Assembly (NCBI RefSeq): GCF_003363135.1 | Contig: NZ_QRBB01000001.1 | Location: 1,364,001 to 1,428,000, forward strand | Length of the DNA stretch: 64,000 nt | Direction: 5' to 3' | Source: Alteriqipengyuania lutimaris | Lineage (GTDB): Bacteria; Pseudomonadota; Alphaproteobacteria; Sphingomonadales; Sphingomonadaceae | Shown: in pieces, positions 1-6,911 of the stretch | Layout: every line of letters starts with the position of its first letter | Numbering within the stretch: position 1 is the stretch's first letter | Translations under genes and position numbers: made by a program | The notes under the pieces: generated by a model | The model's input: only the letters and a program-made list of their open reading frames with translations | Told to the model about the DNA's origin: nothing | The model's database searches: none

Positions 1-2
1 AC

Positions 3-701
3 CCGCGGCTGGCGGACGATCTGGCGATGGTCGCGAAGCACAAGCCGCCGATCGTCATCACCGCGCTCGGCAGCCCCGTCCCAGCGATCGAGGTGGTGCA
101 TTCCTACGGCGGGCTGGTGCTGGCCGACGTCGTGAACGAGAAGCTGGGGCGCAAGGCCGCCGCAGCCGGGGCCGATGGACTGGTCGCGGTAGCGAGCGGG
201 GCGGGCGGCCACACCGGCAGCCTGTCTCCCTTCGCCTTCGTCAGCGTCCTGCGCGAGTTCTTCGACGGCATCGTTTGCGTCGGCGGCGCGATTGCCGATG
301 GAGCGGGCGTCGCGGGTGCGGTCGCGGCGGGGGCGGACCTTGTCTATGTCGGTACGCGCTTCCTCGCGGCGGAGGAAAGCATGGCGGAGCCCGATTACAA
401 GCAGATGGTCGTCGATTCGCGCGCGGAAGACCTCGTCGTCAGCCCTGCGATCACTGGCACTGCGGCGAGCTGGCTCAAGCCCTCGCTGGTCAAGGCCGGG
501 TACGATCTCGACGCGCTCGATAAGCCCGCCACGCGCGATTACGGCGGCGACCCGGCCAAGAAATGGCGCGACCTTTGGGCCGCAGGGCAGGGCCTGCACA
601 CCATCACCGATACCGAGCCGCTGGCCGATATCGTCGATACGCTGGAGAACGGCTGGAGCGCCGCCCGCGACAGACTTCACAACTTCGGGAGAGAGAAATG
701 A
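3..701 (+). CDS. Nitronate monooxygenase (2-nitropropane dioxygenase family), 5'-truncated by window edge
   Basis: The reading frame is open from the first bases of the window, so the N-terminus lies outside; 232 residues are visible. They show the FMN-binding TIM-barrel half of the NMO/NPD family: a GAGGHTGS loop around residue 66 of the visible part (the family's AGGHxG flavin loop), a GGAIADG phosphate-binding loop and GTRFLAAEES, both typical of NPD-like proteins. Family members oxidise alkyl nitronates or related carbanions with FMN and O2 in the cytoplasm. The stop codon overlaps the start of the next gene (ATGA), so the two are probably translated together. The true substrate cannot be read from sequence; many members are only NPD-like enoyl-reductase relatives. 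Confidence 0.85.
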   Translation, partial: PRLADDLAMVAKHKPPIVITALGSPVPAIEVVHSYGGLVLADVVNEKLGRKAAAAGADGLVAVASGAGGHTGSLSPFAFVSVLREFFDGIVCVGGAIADGAGVAGAVAAGADLVYVGTRFLAAEESMAEPDYKQMVVDSRAEDLVVSPAITGTAASWLKPSLVKAGYDLDALDKPATRDYGGDPAKKWRDLWAAGQGLHTITDTEPLADIVDTLENGWSAARDRLHNFGREK

Positions 702-1081
702 CCGACCAGGAAATCGAGGAATTCGCCGCGCATTTCGTTGACGCCGTGCAGCGCGGCGATGCCGAGGCCATGCGCGCCTGCTACGCCCGCGACGGGGTGA
801 TCTGGCACAACACCAATGGCGAACAATCGCTCGACGACAATGTGAAGACGCTCAACTGGTTCGTGGAGACGCTGCCCGACCGCAAGTACACCGTGCAGCG
901 CCGCGAAGTGATCCCCAACGGCTTCATGCAGCAGCACATCCTGTCTGCCACGCTGCCTAATGGCGAAGCGTGGCAGATGGATGCATGCGTCGTCGTCAGC
1001 CTCGAAAACGGGAAGATCAAGCGGCTCGACGAATATCTCGACAGCGCCGCAGGTGCCAAGCTGCGCGAGTTCGGGCGCTAG
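698..1081 (+). CDS. NTF2-like / SnoaL-like small protein
   Basis: This encodes a protein of 127 residues with the alpha+beta pattern of the SnoaL/NTF2 fold: an N-terminal helix with FVDAVQRGDAEAMRACYA, a strand with DGVIWHNTNG, and a C-terminal strand with GKIKRLDEYLD. The fold is used by small isomerases, hydrolases and ligand-binding proteins and does not define a reaction. The start at 698 is chosen because it forms an ATGA overlap with the nitronate monooxygenase stop and is preceded by GGGAGAGA. A longer in-frame extension to 563 would run inside the upstream gene and looks like a shadow. Coupling suggests a role beside the flavoenzyme, but this is inference. Confidence 0.8.
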   Translation: MTDQEIEEFAAHFVDAVQRGDAEAMRACYARDGVIWHNTNGEQSLDDNVKTLNWFVETLPDRKYTVQRREVIPNGFMQQHILSATLPNGEAWQMDACVVVSLENGKIKRLDEYLDSAAGAKLREFGR

Positions 1082-1097
1082 GCGCCCAGCGGGGCCG

Positions 1098-1892
1098 TTA
1101 GGCCCGTTTCGGGAACCATGGTACGAAGCCGGAGGTGCGGCGGACATAGTCCGCGTATCCCGGCTTCGTCCGGCTCATCTTGCCTTCGATGGTCGGCGCG
1201 CCAGACCATTTCATCAGCGTCCAGGTCAGCAGCATCGGGCCGATGATGCTCCAGACGCCGGTCGAGGTCTCGGCCGCGACCAGCCAGATCCCCCACCACG
1301 CGCAGGCATCGCCGAAATAATTGGGATGGCGCGTGTAGCGCCACAGGCCACGGTCCATCACCTGGCCCTTGTTCGCCGGATCGCGCTTGAAGCGGACCAG
1401 TTGCAGGTCGCCGATCGTTTCGAACAGCACGCCGAACAGGCAGACGCATGCGCCGATAATGCCGAGAGTGCCGATCGGCGGGGCGTCGTCGACCTGGCCC
1501 AGCTGCGCGGGCAGGCAGACGATGAACAGCAGCGGGGCCTGCGTTGCGAAGACCAGCAGCGCGCTCGCCTTGGCGAAGGACCAGCCGCGCCGTTCCTGCG
1601 CCTTGCCCAGCAGCGCGACATAGCGCCGGTCGGACCCGTGATCGCGCCAGCGCCACAGCATGTAGCTGCCCAGCCGCACGCCCCACACCGCCGTCAGCGC
1701 CAGCAGCAACAGTTTGCGCTGCGGATCGCCGGTGGCGAAGATGAAGCTGGAAATCGCCATCACGACCATGCCGAAGGCCCAGAAGCTATCGACCGGCGTG
1801 ACGTCCTTGGGCTTCAGGCAAATCAGCCAGAGTCCCACGAAACACGCGACGAGTATTGCAGCATTGATGGCGAGCAGCGCCCAGACCGACAT
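1098..1892 (-). CDS. DUF1295 family membrane protein (steroid 5-alpha-reductase-like)
   Basis: The 264-residue protein is largely hydrophobic with several predicted transmembrane segments, beginning MSVWALLAINAAILVACFVG. The C-terminal third carries the DUF1295/ICMT-like signature: RYTRHPNYFGDACAWWG followed by a charged tail ending GYADYVRRTSGFVPWFPKRA. That RHPNYFGE-type motif is shared with sterol reductases and isoprenylcysteine methyltransferases and is thought to bind a nucleotide or SAM cofactor; the bacterial substrate is unknown. It is on the minus strand 31 bp after the acyl-CoA ligase gene and converges on the NTF2-like gene. It may be the last gene of the long minus-strand operon above it. 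Confidence 0.85.
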   Translation of the reverse strand: MSVWALLAINAAILVACFVGLWLICLKPKDVTPVDSFWAFGMVVMAISSFIFATGDPQRKLLLLALTAVWGVRLGSYMLWRWRDHGSDRRYVALLGKAQERRGWSFAKASALLVFATQAPLLFIVCLPAQLGQVDDAPPIGTLGIIGACVCLFGVLFETIGDLQLVRFKRDPANKGQVMDRGLWRYTRHPNYFGDACAWWGIWLVAAETSTGVWSIIGPMLLTWTLMKWSGAPTIEGKMSRTKPGYADYVRRTSGFVPWFPKRA

Positions 1893-1923
1893 TCAAATTC
1901 CCCCTATTGCGTAGTGTTTGAGA

Positions 1924-3717
1924 TCAGACTTCGCGCACGCTGGTGGGCCGATCGTCGGCGAACAGCGCCTCGACCGCGTCGGCCCGGTTATCGAGCACCG
2001 CGCGCCGGTTGATCGTGCCCTTGTCCGAAATTTCGTGGTCATTTGCGCTCGGCGGATTCTCGAGCAGCGTGACCCGGCGGATCTTCGCCGATCCGCCCTG
2101 CTGGCCCTGGTTGAAGTCCGCCAGCTTGCCCGCAATCTCGTCGAGTGTCGCGCCCGGCTTGGGCCATGCGAGCATCGCGAGGAAGGGGCGGCCGTCATCC
2201 GCCAGCACCAGCTCGGCGACATCGTCGCTGAGCACCTTGAGCAGCTGCTCGCGCAATTGCCCGCCATAGACCCAGGTGCCGTTGGACAGCTTGAATTCCT
2301 CGGCCATCCGGCCCGCGAAGACGAGGCCCTGCGCCGGATCGTCGCGGTCGTGGAACACCACGAGGTCGCCTGTGCGGTAGTAGCCTTCCTCATCGAAGGC
2401 CGCCGCGGTCTTTTCCGGCTCGTTCAGATAGCCGATCATCAGCATGGGCCCACGGAGCCGCGCCTCGTAGCGCTCGCCCGTGGGGACCAGCTTCATCTCG
2501 ACCCCGGGGCCGGGCAGGCCGATGCCGACCTTGTCGGTTTCGAAATGGATCGCGCAGCAGCCCGAAACGGTCTCGGTCATGCCGTAGCCGGTGGTCATGT
2601 GAATCCGGTGGCCGGTCGCGGCGACCGCGTGGCGCTGCAGCTTGTCGTAGACATGCTGGGGCAGGCCCGCGCCGCCGTAGAGCATCAGCCGCATCTTGGC
2701 GAAGAAGGTATCCCGCAGCGCCTCGTCCTGATCCATCGCGTCGACGAGCATGGAGTATCCGAGCGGGACATTGTTGAAATAGGGCACCGAAATGTCGCGC
2801 AGATTGTCGATGCTCGTGTCGAACAGGCCGGGCGCGGGCTTGCCGGCATCTATGTGCAGCGTTCCGCCCTGGATCAGCCCTGCGCGCAGCACGCTCGCGC
2901 CTGCCGCATGGTGCCACGGCAGCCAGTCGAGCATCACGTCGTCCCATCCGGCGGCACGGCCGATCAGACCGATGCCCTGCGCGGTGTTCGCGGCCAGCGC
3001 TGTGAGCGATTGCTGGACGACCTTGGGCAGCCCAGTGGAGCCGGACGTCATCATGTATTGCGCAGCCGCTTCGGTATCGACCTGCTCGATCGCCGCAGCC
3101 ACCGCGTCGGTCGGCTCGGTCGCGAAGACATCCGCGAGGCAGATGGCGCCATCGCCGAAGACGGCGGGATCGCGCGCAATGATGGTCGCCTCGCAGCCGA
3201 TATCGCGCAGGGCAGCTGCATAGGCCTCGCGCGGGTCGCAATAGATCGCGGCGGGCGAGACCGAGTCGAAAACATGCCGCAGGCGTGCGTGGTCGCCGCC
3301 CGCCATGCCGTAGGCCGGGCTGATCGGGCACAGGATCGTGCCGGTCGCGAAGGCGGCGAAGCTGAGCGCGGCCACCGCGACGCTGTTTTCCGCCATGATA
3401 ACGAACACGCCGCCGCGCGGCAGGTTGTCGAGCATCCATTGCGATGCGCCGTTCACCTGCCGGGCGAGATCGGCGAAGCTGGTATAGGCCCACTCGCCGC
3501 CCGCGCCTCGCTCGGCGAGAGCCTGCGTATGGCCGAGCCGACCGGCGGTTTTCAGGAACGCGCGCGCGAGATTGGCATCGATCGGCTCGAAGGGCTGGTT
3601 GCTCTTCAGGCGGATCGTGCCGTCCGCGTCTTCCTGCACATCGAGATCGACGGGCAGGAATTCGGCGTGGCGGAACGGAGCCTGGCGCCAGCTATCGGGG
3701 GAATGGGGCGCATTCAT
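1924..3717 (-). CDS. AMP-dependent acyl-CoA ligase, feruloyl-CoA-synthase-like
   Basis: This encodes 597 residues of the ANL adenylate-forming superfamily. Visible motifs are the P-loop-like MMTSGSTGLPK (A3), TTGYGMTET (A5) and YYRTGDL (A7). The core NDHEISDKGTINRR near the C-terminus supplies the A10-type lysine region. The overall layout and the unusually long, CoA-ligase-like C-terminus resemble bacterial feruloyl-CoA synthases, which activate hydroxycinnamates for side-chain removal. ATG 3717 overlaps the TGA of the upstream NTF2-fold gene, so I use it and not the longer frame. The neighbouring thiolase fits removal of an acyl-CoA side chain, and ferulate is a natural companion of xylan, but the substrate is inferred, not shown. 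Confidence 0.8.
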   Translation of the reverse strand: MNAPHSPDSWRQAPFRHAEFLPVDLDVQEDADGTIRLKSNQPFEPIDANLARAFLKTAGRLGHTQALAERGAGGEWAYTSFADLARQVNGASQWMLDNLPRGGVFVIMAENSVAVAALSFAAFATGTILCPISPAYGMAGGDHARLRHVFDSVSPAAIYCDPREAYAAALRDIGCEATIIARDPAVFGDGAICLADVFATEPTDAVAAAIEQVDTEAAAQYMMTSGSTGLPKVVQQSLTALAANTAQGIGLIGRAAGWDDVMLDWLPWHHAAGASVLRAGLIQGGTLHIDAGKPAPGLFDTSIDNLRDISVPYFNNVPLGYSMLVDAMDQDEALRDTFFAKMRLMLYGGAGLPQHVYDKLQRHAVAATGHRIHMTTGYGMTETVSGCCAIHFETDKVGIGLPGPGVEMKLVPTGERYEARLRGPMLMIGYLNEPEKTAAAFDEEGYYRTGDLVVFHDRDDPAQGLVFAGRMAEEFKLSNGTWVYGGQLREQLLKVLSDDVAELVLADDGRPFLAMLAWPKPGATLDEIAGKLADFNQGQQGGSAKIRRVTLLENPPSANDHEISDKGTINRRAVLDNRADAVEALFADDRPTSVREV

Positions 3718-4229
3718 TGCGCTGGCCGCCCGACGAGTCCCTTGACCTGGTCGGACCAGCCGTCGCCCGCCTTCTGGCTGTCGATCACGCCCCGGTCGAC
3801 ATAGTCGCGCCAGCCGCTGATCTTGTCGCCGCGGAATTCGATGACCCCGGCGTAGGGTGCCGCGATGTCGATGCCGTCCTTCGTCGTGTATTCGTCCACC
3901 CCCTCGACGAACAGCCGGTCCCCCTCCTCGCAGTGGTGGAAGATCCGCCAGCGCACCTCGCCGATATTGGCTCCGAAAGCGTCGATGAAGGCGCGCGCTT
4001 CGGCCTTGCCGCGCGCGGGCGGAGCGATTGCGGCGGCGAAATGCCAGACGACGTCGTCGGTCATCGCGCCGAGCACAGCCTCGACGTCCTTGCGCTTCCA
4101 CGAGTCGATGACGGCCTGAAACTGTTCCATTCGGGACATGCTGGGGCTCCTTGCTTTGGCGAGTAGGGGGACTGGTAGTGGGATCGAAAGCAGCGCGGCG
4201 AACGCCATCAGGTTGCGACGCGAAATCAC
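3714..4229 (-). CDS. NTF2-like protein (limonene-epoxide-hydrolase-like) with possible Tat signal
   Basis: The mature part (MEQFQAVIDSWKRKDVEAVL onward) is a SnoaL/limonene-epoxide-hydrolase-type NTF2 domain, with WHFAAAIAPPARGKAEARAF and GVIEFRGDKISGWRDY. Two starts are possible. GTG 4229 overlaps the thiolase stop (GTGA) and adds a twin-arginine-like leader: SRRNLMAF, a hydrophobic run and a cleavable-looking LAKA. ATG 4139 has a very good AAGGAG seven bases upstream and would give a cytoplasmic protein of 141 residues. The leader uses codons rare in this genome (CTA, CCA, AGG). I list the longer form because of the overlap and the coherent signal, without being sure. The 3' end overlaps the ligase start (ATGA). 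Confidence 0.65.
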   Translation of the reverse strand: MISRRNLMAFAALLSIPLPVPLLAKARSPSMSRMEQFQAVIDSWKRKDVEAVLGAMTDDVVWHFAAAIAPPARGKAEARAFIDAFGANIGEVRWRIFHHCEEGDRLFVEGVDEYTTKDGIDIAAPYAGVIEFRGDKISGWRDYVDRGVIDSQKAGDGWSDQVKGLVGRPAQ

Positions 4230-5455
4230 GCCGCTTGTGCGTTTTCGACGATGAAGCTTGCGGTGGTGGTGGTCGAACCGCCAATATTGAGGGTCTGCAT
4301 GCGCCGCGCGCCTTCGACCTGGTAGTCGCCCGCGGTTCCGGTCACCTGCTTGTGCGCGTCGAGCAGCATGCGCACGCCCGTGGCACCGACCGGATGGCCG
4401 AGGCCGATGAGACCGCCCGACGGGTTGATCGGCTTCGCGCCGCCGATCTCGATCGTGCCATCCTCGATCGCCTTCCAGCCTTCGCCGGGCTTGGTCAGGC
4501 CGAGGTGGTCGATCGCCATGTATTCGGTCATCGCGAAGCAATCGTGCGTTTCGAAAGCGTCGATCGCATTCAGGTCCACGCCGGCGCGTGCGCGCGCATC
4601 CATCACCGCGCGGCGCACCTGCGGGAAAACGTATTCGGCGTTCTCGCTTGCCTTGATTTTCGAGCGATAGGATATCGGTGCCGAGCGATGGCCCCAGCCG
4701 GTGATCCGCGACAACGAAGCCGGGTCTTTGCCGCGCTTGCGCGCCCACTCGGCGGCCCACTCATCCGACGCGAGGAAGACCACGGCGGCGCCATCGGTGA
4801 CCTGCCCGCAATCCATCTTGCGCGTGCGGCCTTCGACGACCGGGTTCGCTTCGTCGTCGGCGGTGAAGCTCTTGTCGGTAAACTGCCACTTGCGCGTCTG
4901 AGCGTTCGGATTGCGCCGGCCATTGCCGAAATTGATTTCCGAAATCCGCATCAGGTGGCGGTAGTCGAGGCCGTAGCGCTTCTCGTATTCCTCGGAGAGA
5001 TCGCTGAAGGCGCGCGGCCAGGGGAAGACGGCATCCTGCAACTCGTGCCCCTGCCAGATCGCCGCGCCCAGATTCTCCGCCGCTTCCTGCCCCGGCACGT
5101 TGCGCATCAGTTCGATGCCGAGGACGCATGCCGTGTCGTAGCGGCCCGCCTCGATCTCCGCCGCCGCGCCGAGGATGGCCATCGACCCACTTGCACAAGC
5201 GGCCTCGTGCCGCGAGGTGGGGAGCCCGTCGAGCTCGGGGTGAACCTGAGCGAAGAACCCGCCGAGCAGGCCCTGGCCCGCGAACATGTCCGCCACGAAG
5301 TTGCCGACATGGCCCGTTTCGATCTCGCCCGGTTCGATGCCGGTCGCCTCGAGCCCGTTGGCGAGGGCTTCAGCGAAGCCATCGGCGATTTCCATGCCCT
5401 CTCGCGCCCAGTTGCGCGAGAAGTCGCTTTGCCAGCCACCCAAGATCGTAACCAT
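4226..5455 (-). CDS. Acetyl-CoA acetyltransferase, SCPx-type thiolase
   Basis: This is a 409-residue thiolase-fold protein of the SCP2/SCPx branch. The nucleophilic cysteine lies in EAACASGSMAI. The C-terminal catalytic loop is GLIGLGHPVGATGVR, with the histidine of the HPxGATG motif and no second C-x-G cysteine motif, as is usual in SCPx thiolases. DCGQVTDGAAVVF is also family-typical. It cleaves or condenses acyl-CoA thioesters, probably of a branched or aromatic side chain. ATG 5455 is preferred over TTG 5461 because GGAGAGAGG lies upstream at normal spacing. Bacterial SCPx thiolases often have a partner OB-fold (DUF35) protein; none is encoded next to it here. It is in the same run as the ligase. 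Confidence 0.88.
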   Translation of the reverse strand: MVTILGGWQSDFSRNWAREGMEIADGFAEALANGLEATGIEPGEIETGHVGNFVADMFAGQGLLGGFFAQVHPELDGLPTSRHEAACASGSMAILGAAAEIEAGRYDTACVLGIELMRNVPGQEAAENLGAAIWQGHELQDAVFPWPRAFSDLSEEYEKRYGLDYRHLMRISEINFGNGRRNPNAQTRKWQFTDKSFTADDEANPVVEGRTRKMDCGQVTDGAAVVFLASDEWAAEWARKRGKDPASLSRITGWGHRSAPISYRSKIKASENAEYVFPQVRRAVMDARARAGVDLNAIDAFETHDCFAMTEYMAIDHLGLTKPGEGWKAIEDGTIEIGGAKPINPSGGLIGLGHPVGATGVRMLLDAHKQVTGTAGDYQVEGARRMQTLNIGGSTTTTASFIVENAQAA

Positions 5456-5491
5456 AACCAATCCTCTCTCCAGAGACGGGTATAGGTTCGA

Positions 5492-6073
5492 TTATGAAAG
5501 CTGTCCACTCACATCGCGAGATAGCGCCGACAATTGCGACGGCGTGTCGACGTCGGCCAGCGTGTCGTATGCGTTTGGAGCGAGGGTCGTGCCCTGGGGA
5601 AAGGCAAGGCTGGCCGCGCCCCTGTCTCCATCGAGCGTCTGCAGCAAAGCGAACGCCGACCGCTGAAAGGCGGCGGGACTACCGGGCCTGCCGTCCTCCT
5701 GCCGCGTGAAGACCGTGCCGTCGGCCTCTGCGAGACGTTGCAGGTGGTTTGCGGTAATCAGCGGCATATCGGCCAGCGCGATCACGATCCGGTCGTGCCC
5801 CGATGCGGCCTCCACCCCTGCGGCGATCGACGTGCCAATTCCCTGTTCGGCGTGCGGATTGGTAACCTGCGTCCAGCCCGGCCGCGCAAAATGCGGGGAA
5901 TTCTCGCCGGTGACGATGTAGCGATGGCGAAAGCCCGCGTTCTCCGCCGCCTTTGCGGCCCATTCCCACAGCGGCGCCCCGCGAAAATCGGCGGTCAGTT
6001 TTTCACCACCGAAGCGTCGGCTGCGACCTGCCGCGAGGAGGATGAAAGCCGTTCCGCGATCAGGCGCCGGCAT
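5492..6073 (-). CDS. MobA-like nucleotidyltransferase (molybdenum cofactor cytidylyl-/guanylyltransferase family)
   Basis: The 193-residue protein opens with the MobA/MocA nucleotide-binding signature FILLAAGRSRRFGGEKL and carries VIALADMPLI, the conserved metal- and phosphate-binding acidic motif, and GRPGSPAAF. Relatives transfer CMP or GMP to molybdopterin; MocA makes the cytosine-dinucleotide cofactor used by xanthine-oxidase-family enzymes. Its start overlaps the end of the XdhC-like gene by 14 bp, and it is the last cofactor gene of the paoABC cluster. That makes MCD synthesis for the adjacent aldehyde oxidoreductase the most likely job. CTP versus GTP preference cannot be read reliably by eye. 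Confidence 0.87.
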   Translation of the reverse strand: MPAPDRGTAFILLAAGRSRRFGGEKLTADFRGAPLWEWAAKAAENAGFRHRYIVTGENSPHFARPGWTQVTNPHAEQGIGTSIAAGVEAASGHDRIVIALADMPLITANHLQRLAEADGTVFTRQEDGRPGSPAAFQRSAFALLQTLDGDRGAASLAFPQGTTLAPNAYDTLADVDTPSQLSALSRDVSGQLS

Positions 6074-6911
6074 GCATGCGCTCGTATTGCCCGACCACCT
6101 CTGCTAGCGCGGATAGGGCGAGGCTGGTCGGTGTCTTGCACGCGGGGATCAGGCCGACCGGACTGCGGACCCGCGCAATATCCTCCTCGGCAACGCCGCG
6201 CCCGCCGAGGGCGAGTGCGCGTGCGATCCGGGCATTCTCACCGCCTTGGGCGCCGACATAGAAGGCCTCGCTCGAAAGCGCCTGTTCGAGCAGCGGCAGC
6301 TCCCACTCGTGATCGTGGAACAGCAGCAGGGCGGCGGTCCAACAGTCGAACCTGCACTCGCTCGCCGCCTGGCCCAGCGTGAGGCGCTGCTTGTCGAAGC
6401 TGTCGAGTTCGGTTCCCATCGCCGAAGCCAGACGAACGAGCGCTTCGAGTTCGGGCCCTTCGCCGAATGCGACGATGCGCAGTGCGGGTATGTAGTGGCG
6501 CTCGGCCAACGGAGAGACGGCGGGCAGGGCAAGCCGGGCCGGTTCGCGCCGGGCCAGCGCCGCCGTCGCTTCGGCGCAGGCGCTGCGGTCGGGCATGGGA
6601 TCGAGCAGGATATCGAGCCCGCCGCCGCATGGCAGGCGAAAGTCGATCTTGGGCGATCCATGACCGTAACGGACCACGCTCGGCCGCTGCAATTCGCGCA
6701 TATCCGAGGCCAGCTGCGCTTCGAGGCAGCCATCCGACAGGCTGCCGATCGTGGAGCCGTCGGGAGACACCGCCAGTTGCGCGCCGAGGCGCCGCGAGAA
6801 GCTGCCGTCGATGCCGACCACGGTGCACAGGCCCACCCCGGGCTCCCCCGCAGCAGCAAGCGCGGCATGGTCCTCGCCGAGGATCGATGCTCGGTCGAGT
6901 TCGGCGAGCAT
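6060..6911 (-). CDS. XdhC/PaoD-like molybdenum cofactor insertion protein
   Basis: The protein has 283 residues. The N-terminal XdhC/CoxI domain includes GIDGSFSRRLGAQLAV and GSLSDGCLEAQLA, with the DGCxE motif characteristic of the family. The C-terminal domain is Rossmann-like, with FLYxG-type spacing and the ending IACKTPTSLALSALAEV; the ARVRSPVGL segment just before it matches XdhC C-termini (PxGLxIGAxTP in canonical members, here PVGLIPACKTP). XdhC/PaoD proteins bind the sulfurated molybdenum cofactor and hand it to the apo-enzyme. ATG 6911 overlaps the TGA of the large subunit gene, which fits co-translation with its client. Longer frames upstream run antisense-like through paoC and are ignored. 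Confidence 0.88.
   Translation of the reverse strand: MLAELDRASILGEDHAALAAAGEPGVGLCTVVGIDGSFSRRLGAQLAVSPDGSTIGSLSDGCLEAQLASDMRELQRPSVVRYGHGSPKIDFRLPCGGGLDILLDPMPDRSACAEATAALARREPARLALPAVSPLAERHYIPALRIVAFGEGPELEALVRLASAMGTELDSFDKQRLTLGQAASECRFDCWTAALLLFHDHEWELPLLEQALSSEAFYVGAQGGENARIARALALGGRGVAEEDIARVRSPVGLIPACKTPTSLALSALAEVVGQYERMHAGA

Noticed and set aside
1091..1110. GGGCC-GTTA-GGCCC hairpin followed by GTTT between convergent genes
   Set aside because: The stem is only 5 bp, there is no U-run, and it overlaps the stop codon of the DUF1295 gene; too weak to call a terminator.
1918..5485. Plus-strand frames of 628 and 444 codons opposite the ligase and thiolase
   Set aside because: Low-complexity, Arg- and Val-rich translations without motifs; the minus-strand genes are convincing and linked by ATGA/GTGA overlaps.
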